Positions 23,901 through 37,916 of a stretch of 64,000 bases of DNA are shown piece after piece. Under the pieces are notes generated by a model. That model was not told where the DNA came from, did no database searches, and saw nothing but the letters and a program-made list of their open reading frames with translations. Origin of the DNA: Anthonomus grandis grandis (taxonomy: Eukaryota; Arthropoda; Insecta; Coleoptera; Curculionidae); the NCBI RefSeq assembly GCF_022605725.1, contig NC_065550.1, forward strand, positions 3,658,001 to 3,722,000, in the 5' to 3' direction. The position numbers and the translations under genes were made by a program. Within the stretch, counting starts at the first letter, position 1. Every line of letters begins with the position of its first letter.

Positions 23901-23901
<1 letters not shown>
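23074..23901 (+). mobile_element. CR1-like LINE 3' end
   Basis: The frame 23089-23400 encodes the RT thumb and C-terminus: LNVELRFKFHIKTCLQKAYT, LKIKLTDTLSLNHFNFCDVV and EIQKIQRVQKSCLRYIYGIR. It is clearly of the same family as the LINE at 40150-45140, which has KIQRVQNACCRLIYGIRKHD at the equivalent position. A frameshifted tail follows, and then an (ATT)n array at 23902-23944. It is 5'-truncated at about 23074. Confidence 0.8.

Positions 23902-23944
<43 letters not shown>
23902..23944. repeat. (ATT)n array, left of the Dong-like element
   Basis: About 14 ATT units ending the CR1-like LINE and directly abutting the Dong-like element. Together with 26372-26537 it flanks that element. Confidence 0.95.
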
Positions 23945-23945
<1 letters not shown>

Positions 23946-24719
23946 TGAATAATAATGACCTGAAATGTAGAGTTATCTCCTAGAAATTTCCGGGTGCTGC
24001 GAGCAGTTGCCAGTAGTACTGCCTTTTGCATGTGCTTATATAGATGTTCGCCAGTTCCTAGTTGTTGAAGGTATTCCAGTAGACTCTTCGGTATTACACC
24101 CGTTGTCGATATAACAATTGGGATGGTCTGAACATTATCCATTCTCCATTGCCTTCCGATTTGAATTTCTAGATCTCTGTATTTGGCGATTTTCTCAGTG
24201 TGTTTCTCTTGCAGATTATTGTTGTTCGGTATGGCTACGTCAATTAGGGTTGTTTTCCTGGAAATTTTATCAAATTATATAAATAAGTACACTGCGGTCC
24301 CAATATAACTTATATCGGTCATTTTCCACTACGGGTTCTGGAGTATATTTATAATACGGAACCTTCTCTGTTGTAATAAGTTCCAATTTCATTGCCAACT
24401 CTTGATGTAAAATTTTCCCAACTGAGTCGTGCCGTTCTTTGTATTCTGTCTCTGCAAAGGCCTGACATCCTCCTATTATGTGCTGGATTGTCTCTGATGT
24501 TTGGCATCCATACCGGCATTTGTCGTTTTGTACGGACGGATCTCTGACGATGTGCTTGAGATAATTTCTTGTTGGTATAACCTGATCTTGGATGGCGAGT
24601 AGAAAGCCCTCGGTTTCTGGAAACATCTTGCCTGATACGAACCAATAGTTCGACGAAGCAGTGTCGACATGATTTTGGCTGATCTCATTAGGATGCCGCC
24701 CATGAAGGGGCTTCTCCAT
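23943..24719 (-). pseudogene. R4/Dong zinc knuckle and restriction-like endonuclease
   Basis: The minus-strand frame 24719-24270 encodes NDKCRYGCQTSETIQHIIGG then C, the CCHC knuckle that precedes the endonuclease in R2/R4 elements. Around 24220-24110, after a shift, KYRDLEIQIGRQW and IPIVISTTGVIP correspond to the PD-(D/E)XK endonuclease core. The frame 24142-23942 carries the C-terminus. The pieces are split from the RT frame and from one another, so the protein is inactive here. Confidence 0.7.
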
Positions 24720-26371
24720 CCAGATGCAGAGTTTTTCCTGGTCCGTATGATGGTAGCTGCGCGCTTCCTCGCTCTTAAGTTGTAGAGGAGTGGAATCGTC
24801 TATTTGATTTATTGCGCGATGCAGCGTGGAATTTTCTCCTTGTCTGTAAAAATAGGATCTTAAGTTAGTGATTTGTTTTCAAGTTGTTTACCCAGATCTA
24901 TTAATCCTCTTCCTCCAAGGTGGCGGGGAAGCATTGTTCTTTCAGTGGCACTTCGAGGGTGGTGGTTGTGCGTTTTAGTAAGTAGGGTCCTCACTTTTAT
25001 TTGTAGCCTTTCTATGTCTGTCCTATTCCAATTAATTTCCCCAAAAGAATAACTAAGAGCTGAACATGCGTAGGAGTTAAGTGCCTTAAACATATTTTTG
25101 CTGTTGAGATTGGTTCTCAAAACTTGTCTTACCCTTTTCACAAACTCGTTAGTCAGTTCGCATTTCATTGTTTGTTGTTCAATGGTTTGTGATTGTTTCA
25201 TCCCCAAGTATTTGTAAATTTCGTGTTCGCCCATGGCCTCGATGGTCTGGACATTCTGCATCTGATATTCTCCTGGCTGAATTTTCCCTCGGATTATATT
25301 AAGAGTACGGCATTTATCTAGTCCAAATTGCATGCCGATGTCGTTGGAGAACTCTTCTACTATATGCAGCATTTGGTTTAGTTGGTTCCTAGTTGCAGCC
25401 ATTATTTTTAAATCATCCATATACAGTAAGTGATTTAACATTGCAATCTCGGTGTTATTATCTCGGATGCTAAACCCATAGTTGGTAGAGTTAAGACGGT
25501 TCGAAAGAGGATTCATAGCAAGGCAGAACCATAATGGGCTCAGTGAGTCCCCTTGGAAGATTCCTGTTCGAATTGGAATGTTGTTTGTACTTACTGCGCT
25601 TTTACCCTGTACTTCAAGCTGAATCGTTGTTCTCCAACTTGTCATAGCGCTCTCTAGAAAAGACAAAGTATTACCATCAACTTTATACACTTTTAATATG
25701 TTTATAAGCCATTTGTGTGGTACTGAGTCGAAGGCTTTCTTATAGTCGACGTAGGCAGTAAAAATATTTCTCTTGTTGTGATATGCCTGGTTGTTGATGA
25801 CAGAGTCGATAATAAGTTGTTCTTTACAGCCCATAGACCCTTTAGCGCATCCTTTTTGTTGTGCGGCTATGATGTTGTTTTCCTCACAGTGTTGATAATT
25901 GCGCTGTCTTAAACATGAAGTGATAATTTTATACAAAGTAGGTAGGCACGTTACCGGTCGGTACTTAGACGGATCTTGTGTGTTGTTCTGGTCTTTAGGT
26001 AGTAGATAGGTTACTCCTTGCGTTAGGAACGCTGGCATTTCCTGCGGATTAAGAATAACGTGATTAATTAATTCTGAGAGTTTAGGATGCACACTCCGTA
26101 GTTTCTTTAGCCAAAAATTATGAACTCCATCTGGGCCAGGTGATTTCCAATTATGCAGTTTTTGGATAATCTGGTTGACTTCCTCGATAGTGAATGGTCG
26201 ATGTTCCATCTGGTTATATTTATTACTGTTTTCTTTCTCTTCAGTAACCCAGCTTGCGTTGATATTGCATGTTGTTTGAGTTGCAAGTTGTTTGGCCCAA
26301 AAATCTTGAATTTGTTCTTTCGTGGGGTATTGCTTATCTGGGTGATCTGATTTTGAATTTAAAAAATGAAA
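23945..26371 (-). mobile_element. R4/Dong-type non-LTR retrotransposon inside an (ATT)n array
   Basis: The minus-strand coding region (26360 to 23943) has RT, a Cys-His zinc knuckle and a C-terminal restriction-like endonuclease, the order of the R2/R4 groups. ATT arrays stand at both sides: 23902-23944 and 26372-26537. Dong elements of this clade are known to insert into TAA repeats, so the location matches the family's target choice. The coding region opens directly in the array, so the 5' end is truncated or very short. Confidence 0.75.
24860..26360 (-). CDS. R4/Dong-type reverse transcriptase (5'-truncated)
   Basis: About 500 residues are open after the array-derived poly-Asn. Motifs in order: NQIIQKLHNWKSPGPDGVHN (RT-0), STKYRPV-like YRPVTCLPTLYKIIT (RT-1), FTAYVDYKKAFDSVPHKWL (first catalytic Asp), IFQGDSLSPLWFCLAMNPLS, and YMDDLKIMA, the catalytic box in its YMDD form, which is retained. 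A long thumb follows, to LPRHLGGRGLIDLGKQ. The frame then ends near 24860 by frameshift. The N-terminal zinc-finger/Myb region of R2-like proteins is not seen. The enzyme would prime on nicked chromosomal target DNA. Confidence 0.8.
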
Positions 26372-28199
<1,828 letters not shown>

Positions 28200-29497
28200 C
28201 AGGGTTATCCATTCTATGCTTGGGAAAGTAAAGTTAAATAAAACACACAAGATATTTAGATCGAGACGACATTTTTATTTTGTTTTAAAGATTGAATTAT
28301 TTCATTATATGTGAAACACAATATCATTTAAATGTCCACTGCGGGACCTCCGACAAACTTCAATCCTTTTAAGAAAATTTTCAATCACTTTTCGGCACAT
28401 TTCAGGTGATATCTCGGCTAGAACTTCACGAATGTTGGCTTTAAGTTGTTGAAGAGTTTGAGGGTTATTGGCGTAGACACGATCTTTCGCATAGCCCCAC
28501 AAAAAAAATCCAAAGGTGTGAGATCACAGGATCTTGGGGCCAATAGATATCACCTAAACTTGAAATTAAACGTCCTGGAAACTTCTCTTGCAAAAGAGCT
28601 CGGTTGGCCTGTGTTGTATGACTTGTGGCCCCGTCCTGTTGGAACCACATATCTTTCAGATCTTCTTCTTCGATTTCTCTCCAAAAATAATTGGTCAAAA
28701 TGCTTCTATACCGCTCAGAGTTTACTGTTAAGGCTCTTCCACGATTGTTTTCAAAAAAATACGGACCAATGACGCCACCAGACCATAATGCACACCATAC
28801 AGTCACTTTTTCGGGATGCAAAGGCCTACGATCACCTGAGGATTTTCAGAACCCCATATGCGGCAATTCTGTTTATTTACGTAGCCACATAGCTTAAAAT
28901 GAGCCTCATCACTGAAGAAAATTCTGCTCGAAAAATGAGCATCAGCATCTTGTTGTTCAAGCACCCAATTTGCGAATGTTCTGCGTTGTCCATGGTCTGT
29001 AGGCTTAAGTTTTTGAGTGAGTTGGACTTTGTACGGATGGAGCTGTAAATCCAAATGCAAAACTCGCCACAGTGAGCCGTAAGACAAACCCAAATTTTGA
29101 GCACGTCGAGGAATTGACAAATTTGGGTCTTCCTCCACACTTTGAGCCACAGCAGCGATATTTTCAGCTGATCGAACGTTACGGTGATGCACGTGCCTTA
29201 CAATATCAGTAACCGATCCAGTCTCTTCAAATTTTCTTACTGTGTTCGAAATTGTTTGCTCTGTAGGACGATTATGTCGACCGTAATCAGCTCGTAAAGC
29301 TCTAAACGTTGACACAGGAGAATCACCATTTTTATAGAACAATTTAATAATTTTAGTACTCGTTCAACTGTTAAACGATCCATATTTATAAATGGCAAAC
29401 CTTCAACTAAAAAAAAAAACGCTTCACATGACGTTTATTTCTGACAGGTGTCAAACGGCAGGGTTGTACTTAGCCAACCTCGAATTGGATAACCCGC
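28200..29497 (-). mobile_element. Mariner-like transposon (1.3 kb)
   Basis: The ends are CAGGGTTATCCATTC and, in complement, GCGGGTTATCCAATTC, each next to TA. The 1298-bp length is that of a complete mariner. A decayed transposase fills the minus strand. The inverted repeats are short here, unlike the long-repeat mariners at 10.7, 33.6 and 58.2 kb. Confidence 0.8.
28305..29342 (-). pseudogene. Mariner-like transposase (frameshifted)
   Basis: Three minus-strand frames are colinear. 29342-28803 has the N-terminal paired HTH region (RPTEQTISNTVRKFEETGSV, then LSIPRRAQNLGLSYGSLWRV) and the first catalytic block RIFFSDEAHFKLCG. 28821-28465 has VTVWCALWSGGVIGPYFFEN and DMWFQQDGATSHT, the second Asp. 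The third-Asp block (SCDLTPLDFF) is split by a one-base shift near 28530, and 28502-28305 holds the tail WGYAKDRVYANNPQTLQQLK. With 36 residues between the second and third Asp it belongs to the same group as the 58.2-kb copy. It is inactive as it stands. Confidence 0.85.
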
Positions 29498-29499
29498 TA

Positions 29500-30211
29500 C
29501 ATTAATTTCCCAATTATTAATCCCAGAGGTGGAATCGGCGCCACTGGCTTATGGCGGCTTAAGCCAGAAAACCTATTAACTTATAAACGCTACACCCTAA
29601 ACTAAAACTACAGGACTGGTCATGAATAAAAGACACCTTTCAAATTTTCATACAGAATATTAAATTTTATTGTATTTGATTCGCCAATCAAAGCCCATAC
29701 AATAATTATTTATCTAAGTTAATAATATAAGTAAGGGCTATCATAGAGAAATAAATAATTCTATCCAAGATTTAAGTTCTAAACCCTAACCACCATATAG
29801 TATGTGAATAGTGACTATATACCAATTTGACCATATAATAATAGTGATTTTTTTTTAAATAAATTAATACAACTAGGATATTATTTATGTGTACCAAAAT
29901 TAAATATGTTATATGCCAACTGACATTGACGGTATTGAATTATAATAGTATAGTATTGAATTATATAATATCCCAATTAATGTAACCGACGTGATCACGT
30001 AAGCCTTACAATATATTTTTTGTATAAGCAATGAATTATACCAACAACCGAAAAAAATTAATTATTTGTAATTATAGACCTGTTAAAAATTTATGACAAA
30101 AAAATTAGTTTTATAGTATCAACTTTATCTAATATATTATTGTTTTTAACGTTTAACAATCCAAAAAAATATATATTACATAAATATAATTTGTTTTGTT
30201 ATGCAATAAAT
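29500..30211. other. Unassigned AT-rich sequence
   Basis: No gene, repeat or regulatory structure was recognised. Confidence 0.4.
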
Positions 30212-30747
30212 AAGAGTTAGGATTGAATTGTTGAAACAGTGGGCTGCCAAGGCAGTTGTGCATATAGGTCTCCTGATGGACCCATCATACCCCACCGGGG
30301 GTTACCAGAGCCCAACGGCCTTAGAGAAACCGATAAGGCTCTCTGGTCTGAAGGACTTAAAGTCGCTCGGTACACTGAAAGTGTTAACCAAGTATTTGAA
30401 CCTGGCGCGCGTGAGTGCTGGGCACTCCCCGACTACATGGTCAACGGTTTCATTCTCCTCACAGCACCATCGGCATTCCGGGTTGTCCGTTGTCCGCAAT
30501 ACCGATAGTATGGAGATGGCTTCTTAAGTGCCAGTGACCGGTTAAAAGACCTGTCACTAGCCGAATTTCGCGTCTTTTTAGGCGTAGTAGATTTTTGATG
30601 AGACAGGCAGAGGGCTCACCTATGTGCGCTTTGGCCTGTCTCATACCAGGGGACTCAGTCCATCTTCGGTGGATCCACTTGTCCAGCAGACCCTTCATTG
30701 ACGCGACCGCAACGCAATTCAATTCAATTCAATTCAAGAGTTAGGAT
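30212..30747 (-). mobile_element. R1/I-type LINE 3' fragment with 12-bp TSD
   Basis: aagagttaggat occurs at 30212-30223 and 30736-30747, flanking a 512-bp insert. The minus strand encodes LVTGLLTGHWHLRSHLHTIG and, after a shift, CRWCCEENETVDHVVGECPA, the post-RNase H zinc-knuckle tail of R1/I/LOA-type LINEs. A (caatt)n run lies at the insert's right end (30714-30735). This is a heavily 5'-truncated retrotransposed copy. Confidence 0.75.
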
Positions 30748-31848
30748 AAAATATGCAGCTTATCTGAGAAATCCTTTTTAGCAGCCTCTACAACCGGTTA
30801 ATTAACTTCCAATGGCCAACGGTACCGTGTGGCTCTCGTCATAGCTCCTTGCTACTGTGGCAACTCAGCTCCTTCTTATTTATAATATACATGGAAAAGC
30901 CAGTGTCTGTGTATAGCTTTAGAATGTGCAGCTTTACCCAAGAAGTTTCCAGACTTGAATGACACTTCGCTTTTTTCCGAGAAAAACTCGATATAGACAG
31001 ACAGACAGCCCTGGCACACAATAAATGCTTTATAAGAGCACCGACGAGTATTTTGGTCTAAAACCAATTTTAAATCCCGAAACAGAGACTCTAAAGTCTG
31101 AAAAATTGACGAAATAGTCAGCGAACTTAATCAGCACCAATGCTAGTCTCGCTCAATATCACTACTCCCTTTCGTTTTCTTCTAGAAGATTTGCCCAGAC
31201 GACAGATCGTCCCTCCAATAATGAACACCAGAAGGCGGGAAATCACTATTTAGCTCCAAAACACCAACAAAAACCCTCTTAATTCCTCTTAGTTCCAAAG
31301 AAAAACATAACCAGGTCACTTTATAATCAATATTAAATAAGTCAAAACCCAATCAAGTTTATAATTATTACCTTAGAACATTGAAAGGCTAGAATTAGTA
31401 AACAACAACTTTGTTTGAGTCCAACATGTGCACAGGGGCAAGAGGGGTGTTTTGTTTACAAACATATTAGCCGATTCTATGTTGTCAAGTCGACACAAAT
31501 TTCCAACGGAGGAAATTTTTAGCTATATTTTAACAACCATTATAACATTAATTTAACTTATTTGTGTTGTATTTTATAGGAAAATTTAAAATAAAGGGTA
31601 TAAATACTACAATTAACCTATTTTAAGAATAAATATAATATCCTTAAGCAAAACAAAACAAAATTATTAACATTCTTAGCCCTAAAACTGCTTCTAATAA
31701 ATTTGAAGCGACATTACTGGAGCTTCATCTGTCAAATGGCTTTTTGTTTATATTCGGGATTCGCGTAAAATTCGGGATTTTCTTTAATTTTTTGTTTAAA
31801 GAGGAAAAAGGCCACATTTTAGTGTTTTTTTTTTTTTAATTGCTAGGA
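30748..31848. other. Unassigned sequence
   Basis: No recognised gene. The 30780-31300 part is less AT-rich and could be single-copy host sequence. Small frames on the minus strand (30839-31067) overlap in two phases and look like chance. Confidence 0.35.
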
Positions 31849-33560
31849 TGGCAAAAACTTGTGTCGTTTGTGCCGCATCATGATAAAAAGGTGATTCAAG
31901 CCGATCTTTTCACAAGTAAGTACCGATACTTTCATAACATCACATTATTGGGTTACCATCATCATAAACGTAGAATAGGGGATCTTATATAAACTGAAAA
32001 CTTGGATGTGAAGGTGTGCGTAAAATACCAAAATATTTATATTTTTAAATCTAAATATTTACATAGAACATATTCATCTATTAATAGGCTATAAAAAATA
32101 TAAAACTAGAATTTTGTCCGTGGTTTTATTACAGGATTTTATGTTTTTTTTGTTGTTTGTACCTATCTATATAGTTATGTTTTTTTATATAGACATTAGG
32201 TAGATAGATGAAATTACTAATTTTTTATTCCCTTTAAAGAATTTTGAAATTTATTTAGATATTGATATCTATGTATAAAGTTAATTGTGTCTTTCCCTAA
32301 AATTTGGTCGATAATTTTTTTTTTGTTTTACTTTATTAAAACTTACAATAATATATATAGTAATTGGCACCACATATTAATTTATTACCTACTGTAATTT
32401 TTTTTGCTTTTTGATTAAATATCAAATACTTATTATAGATGTATGACTATATTTACCTAAGAATTATTGATAAAGGTTTGAATGATTTTATTTATTACAT
32501 TATGTAAGCTAAAAAAACAACCTTTTAAAACTTGTGCTTGGGCTGTGTTGTAAGACATAGAGCTTCGTCACAAAAAGTATTAGTGTTATTCGTATAAGCT
32601 TTATTTATACCTTATACTTATTAAATTAGGTATGTGTGTAAAAGTATTTTTTTACTAGGATTTCTGATGCACTGGTTAAAAACACAGCATCCGATAATTC
32701 AGTTAATTTACCAAGTGATTTACCCTTCAAAGCTGCAGGGGTAGCTTTCCTGAAGAGTGCAAAAACTTCTTTAGCTTCCAAAACGGTATATAGTACAAAC
32801 AGTGAAGCTAATATGGATAAGTATGGATAATTAAAACAGATTAATATTCTTGATACACCAAATTTTGTATAATTACAGATCTGATTATTCATCAATTTCA
32901 TCATCAACAATAACTGCATCTGAGATTAATAGTTCTACAGTAACCGTGGGGTCTAGGTCAACAATTACTATTTCTCATCCAAGCCATTTTCGTTTAACTG
33001 CTACACATTCCCTGACTATGCCAGGGTAAAGGTAAAAATACACTCAAAATAGACATCAATATAGCACATTTAAAAATTATTGTTCAATTCTTTAGTACTT
33101 TAGGTACAAATAAAAATTTTATGCTATGTATCATCTTATTCTATATATCTTATTTAAAAGTGATATAGTATTTTATTGTGTTATATTTGTTTAATTAAAT
33201 GAAATTAATTAAATGTATGATATTACAAAGATTCTTTATAATAACATATATTTTATTGATCAATTAGAATATCATAATACACTTTTTTATTTTTCCTTTT
33301 TAATTTTGGTAACACTATATTTTTATGTACATTATTCGAGAGTAAAATCAAAATGATATCCTGGGAACCTAAGCACTGATGATTCCACCGTTTCAAAAGC
33401 TAAAGTTAGTCGCCAAATTATGGAAAAAAAGGACAAAAAATCAAAATTCGAAGATTGCAACAAACAAATTTGCGCCAAAGAATGATTAGAATCGAATTAG
33501 ATATCTCAAGTCATTATTAAAATACTTAAGAAATAACATGATTTTCGAAAAAGCCCAACA
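31849..33560 (+). pseudogene. Decayed intron-containing THAP gene
   Basis: Three separated pieces suggest an old spliced gene. ATG 31849 starts MAKTCVVCAAS and, past two stop codons, SRSFHK up to a GTAAGT donor near 31914, resembling a THAP first exon. A Ser/Thr-rich open stretch at about 32879-33007 sits between an ag acceptor and a gtaaag donor. At 33440-33550, KIRRLQQTNLRQRMIRI and, after a shift, NNMIFEKAQQ resemble the C-terminal coiled coil of THAP2-like insect proteins. Stops and shifts show decay, and the exon assignment is inference. Confidence 0.4.
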
Positions 33561-33605
33561 AACTACATATTTTATTTGACTTGTAAAAGTACTTGTTTGT
33601 ATATA

Positions 33606-36194
33606 CAGGGTGTCCCAGCGAAAATGAAACAGAGGTATTTTTGGTATGAAAAAAAATTTTTTTTACAAAAATCTCGAACACGTCGAATTTATTTTCGAGG
33701 AGGACAACTTTTCCTTACCAAGGCACCCTCATACCAATAACCCTCTTCGAGGGGGTGGGATCACCCCTAAAATCTTAAATAGAAAGAGGGGTCGTGTGAT
33801 ACCTTATTTTAAAGGTCTTTGAATTCTGAATATAACTGCCAAATTTGAAGTGGCTAAAATTTTTTATCCGGATATGACAGCTTGTCAAAATTGTAGAAAC
33901 AGCGAAAATGAAAAAGGTATTTTGAACTCTGTTTTGGATAATATTTTTAAAAGAATAAGGAAGTCCTAATTTCAAAGGGGTCACTTATTAATTAAGAGGC
34001 CACCCTAATACCTGGAACTCTTTACGAGGGGTTGAAAGCACCCCTTAAATCTTAAATAGAAAAAGGGGTCGTGTCATTCCTTATTTTGAAGGCCTTTTTA
34101 CTCTGAATTTAAATGGTGACTTCTGAGTGACTGATGGATATCTTGTGGATATAAAAATAGCAAGAAATACAATCTTTACTGCCAGTAAAAGTGGAGAGAT
34201 AAGAAATACCTACCCTTTTCCTTTTGTGTATTTTAAATAAAACAAGTTTATTTAAATTACGTCAATTTATTAAATGTTTAAATTGTGCCCCGCCTACTTC
34301 TATGCAGGAATACAGGTTTTGCTCAAAACGATGCCTGACGTTTTGTAGAACTTCAGGTGTTATCATCTGACACTCATTTATAATTCTCTGGCGTAAGTCT
34401 TCTAGGGTGTCTGGTTGGGTAGCGTAAACTTTTGTTTTTAAATGCCCCCATAAAAAAAATCTAATGGGGTTAAATCGGGTGACCTAGCTGGCCATTCCAT
34501 AAAAGGTCCTCTCCTTCCAATCCAACGATCAGGAAATATCTCATCAAGATATTGAATCACACCAGCAGCATAATGTGGAGGCGCTCCGTCTTGTTGGAAA
34601 ACGACTTGATCATCATCAGAATGATTTCCGCCTTCCATTATTTCTACTATTCTTGGATATACGGCATTTTCCAAGAGATCTCGGTACATTTCTCCATTTA
34701 AATTTCCGGGCAGAAAAAACGGACCAACAATGGAGCCGCCCAAGATTCCCGCCCAAACATTTAACTTCTCAGGGAACTGGGTATGAACTTCACGAAACTG
34801 GCCCGGATTTGCATTTGACCAGTAGCGGCAGTTATGACGATTTACGTTGCCATTAAGAAAAAAAGTACATTCATCTGAAAAGCAAATGTTGTAAATAAGA
34901 CGCGGATTAACAGTTATCATATCACTAAGCGATTCACAAAATTGCACTCGTCTGTCAAAATCGTCCTCATTCAGTTCTTGCACCAGATGAATTTTGTAAC
35001 ATGGAATTTATTATGCTTAAGTATCCTATGAACACTACTTTTGCTTACTCCTGTACTCGTCGCCAATTTTCTGACACTTATTCCTGGCTCGGCATGAAGT
35101 TGACCTAGGACAGTTATTTGCATTGCTTCCTTGACAACAACAGCATTTTGAACCTCACGCTTTTTATTTAAGACACTGCCAGATTCCCTAAATTTAGCAA
35201 CTATTTCTAGAACGTATTTTCTGTTGACTCGTTTTTCTGGATGAAGGTCATTAAATTCTTGTACCGTTCTATTGGCACAATTGTTATGCCGAAAGAAAAA
35301 CTCTATCATCTCAACCCTCTCTGCAGTAGAATAAACCATTGCTAACAGTATTTCAACACGTAAAAGACTGGGTAATAATTTAAAACTATTTAAATAAATG
35401 CTGCTTTATGAAAAAAGTACCAATGATATTTAGCAAGCTAAATAAATTCTTCAGATACTTGTGTTTGCATTTTATTTGGTATTTTGTTGTTATTTATGAT
35501 ATGCTGATAAGGTGTAATAACAATAATATTAACAATACTAATAAATTTTTAATCATGTTTTAATGATCCAATAAAAAAATTGTAAGAAAGGGTTTCAGGC
35601 ATAAAGGTTTATTTAAAGCATTTTTTCCAGAATTTTATTTGGCTTTCATATCCAGAAGAAATCCATCAGTCACTCAGAAGTCACCATTTAAATTTAAAGT
35701 GAAAACGCTTTCAACATAAGGTATAACACGATCCCTCTTTCTGTTTAAGATTTAAGGGGTGCTTTCAACCCCTCGTAAAGGATTCCAGGTATTAGGTGGC
35801 CTCTTAATTAATAAGTGACCCCTTCGAAAATAGGATTTCCTTGTTCTTTTAAAAATATTATCCAAAAAAGAGTCCATAATACCTTTTTCATTTTCGCTGT
35901 TTCTGTAATTTTAACAAGCTGTTTTATCCAGAGAAATAATTTTAGCCACTTCAAATTTGGCAGTTATATTCAGAATTAAAAGACCTTTAAAATAAGGTAT
36001 CATACAACCCCTCTTTCCATTTAGGATTTTAGGGGTGATTCCACCCCCTCAAAGGGGGTTGCTGGTATGAGGGTGCCTTGGTAAGGAAAAGTTGTCCCCC
36101 TCAAAAATAAAATCGACGTGTCCGAGATTTTTGAAAATTTTTTTTTTTTTTTATACCGAAAATAGCTCTATTTCGTTTTCGCTGGGACACCCTG
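33606..36194 (-). mobile_element. Mariner-like transposon with ~550-bp inverted repeats
   Basis: The termini are CAGGGTGTCCCAGCGAAAA and its inverted match ending at 36194, flanked by TA. Inverted similarity runs from the ends to about 34150 and back to about 35640, with repeated internal blocks such as the cacttattaattaagaggcc block. The central unique part is the transposase gene. Such long inverted repeats are unusual for mariner, whose repeats are commonly tens of bases, but are shared with the 10.7- and 58.2-kb elements. Confidence 0.85.
34267..35339 (-). pseudogene. Mariner-like transposase, two frameshifts from intact
   Basis: Residues 1-120 (35339-34971) begin MVYSTAERVEMIEFFFRHNN and carry two HTH blocks, the second VRKLATSTGVSKSSVHRIL. 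A one-base shift near 35000 leads into 34983-34438 with ICFSDECTFFLNG (first Asp), VFQQDGAPPHYA (second) and ARSPDLTPLDFF (third, 37 residues after the second). A second shift in a run of A at 34451-34458 leads into FFLWGHLKTKVYATQPDTLE and a tail ending near 34267 in HLIN. All three catalytic Asp residues are present. A polyadenylation-like signal was not sought. Confidence 0.85.
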
Positions 36195-36196
36195 TA

Positions 36197-37380
36197 TATT
36201 ACTACTAATAAACTATCTAATCTAATCTATTGTACATTGTATTAAATAGGCCAGTGTTAAATGTCTCAGACCCATTGTACAGGCTAAATACTCATAATAA
36301 AAATCTTATAACCTATAAAAAACCTGCAACTCCTTCATAATTTGAACATCCTTGTAGTTTTAACTCTTTGCGCTGAAGCAATACTGTCCCTTTAAAAAAG
36401 TCAGCACCATAGAAGTATATATTATGTGATATAAAGTAAGTGATGTAAAACTGAGTTTTGTCCAATATAAGAATAACAATAAAATTTTGCAAATTGTTAA
36501 AAATTTGTGTCTTAAAACATGATTTATTAAGAAATCTATAATATTGTATTAATAAAATATTTAATTTCCATAAAAATGCTGCCTTTTGTTAGGACCTTCC
36601 TCTAATGAAGTCCGTTAAAAAAACACATAAATAGCTCATTAATAATTAATAAATATTTATCATGTAAATATTTGTTGACGACGTCACTGGTAGAGAGTGC
36701 TTCTATCGGTGATATCAACAATGCAATCGAGCGGCGTTGCGATGCCATTACCGTTTTCTCTAATATACTTTATTTACGTTTATTAAACATTGTATATTGA
36801 CGTCGATATAGAGTATCTTATTATATTTTATGTAAAAAAATATTAAAGGGGAGCAGTAGTATTGTTTCCTGCCTTCGGAAACAACTGAAAATTTTTATGA
36901 TATTATAGATAGTGATTTTTGTCATTTCTATATAAGCATTTGGCATCATTGCATCAGAGATGTTGCAAGCAACCAAAACTTGCCCATATTTCCACGGCAT
37001 GCTACTTCTAGCCTTTCAATGTTCTCAAGATAATTACGAAAAATTCATTAAATAATAAATCTCTAAAATTCAAATACAATTGACCAAGGACGACACCTCT
37101 TGAACGTGATTATAGACCAAATTTATGTGCTATTTATATCTAAATAGGACCGTATTAAAAATTCATGGTACCCAAATTAGCAGCAGCAGAAATTTGCAAA
37201 AATGGTTGAAACATTCTTCCGCGCATAGAAATTTACAATGATTTACAATGTATTGATCGATTTATCATCGTGATTAAAAAACCGCACGAGTACTGCTGGT
37301 GGCTTACCGGACGGCGTTTTTGATGGTATTCTATGGCATTTTTTGATCTGCGCGAGATTTATGTTTAAAGTCTAGTTCAC
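36197..37380. other. Unassigned AT-rich sequence
   Basis: No coding region or repeat is recognised between the mariner and the inverted repeat at 37381. Confidence 0.4.
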
Positions 37381-37489
37381 AGATCTATTAGAATCTTTGA
37401 TGTGTCGCAGATGCCGCACTAAATAGTCCGTGCGTCTATGTCATATTTATTGTCGCATGATATATATACATGTTTAAATGGCGAAATTT
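37381..37489 (+). repeat. Inverted repeat, left arm of a 13-kb island
   Basis: This matches the complement of 50471-50564. It begins agatctattagaatctttg and includes atagtccgtg and tgtttaaat blocks, with small length differences. It may be the left terminus of the DNA transposon that encodes the transposase at 37917-39460. Confidence 0.7.
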
Positions 37490-37916
37490 CTTATAATTTA
37501 TCTATGAAATCATTTTAAATATACGTAAAACGCCATGTTTTACACTTTTTTTTATTTTTCTTTCGAAAATGTCCATTTTTAAAAAAGAAAATAATATCAC
37601 AATAAAATAATATCAAAAAATTGACCGCAGACTAAAATCCAATCATTTTACAGATCATTTTAAACACTCCCAGCACTCCCAGACTTGTCACTTCTTTTTA
37701 GCTAGTCTATTAAACAAAGAGAAAATAGCTGCGATCTGGCGATTTCTACTTTAGGCTGTGCAGGTGGTTGTGTATCTCTTTCTATCCCACTGATATTGAG
37801 GATTACGGGGCCGTACCCAGATACATTTTTGGGCTGTTTTATATTACTTTCGTCGTGTTTTTAAAGAGATTTTTAAGGATGGGTCTATCACCTTTAATAG
37901 TTGGGCGGGGGGTCAT

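Noticed and set aside
24349..24703. Two extra minus-strand frames overlapping the Dong zinc-knuckle frame
   Set aside because: They are alternative phases of the same DNA. Only 24270-24719 shows the CCHC motif.
28446..28897. 108-aa and 68-aa plus-strand frames
   Set aside because: Antisense shadows of the mariner transposase at 28305-29342.
30228..30527. 99-aa and 89-aa plus-strand frames
   Set aside because: Antisense to the R1/I-type LINE tail, which is recognised on the minus strand.
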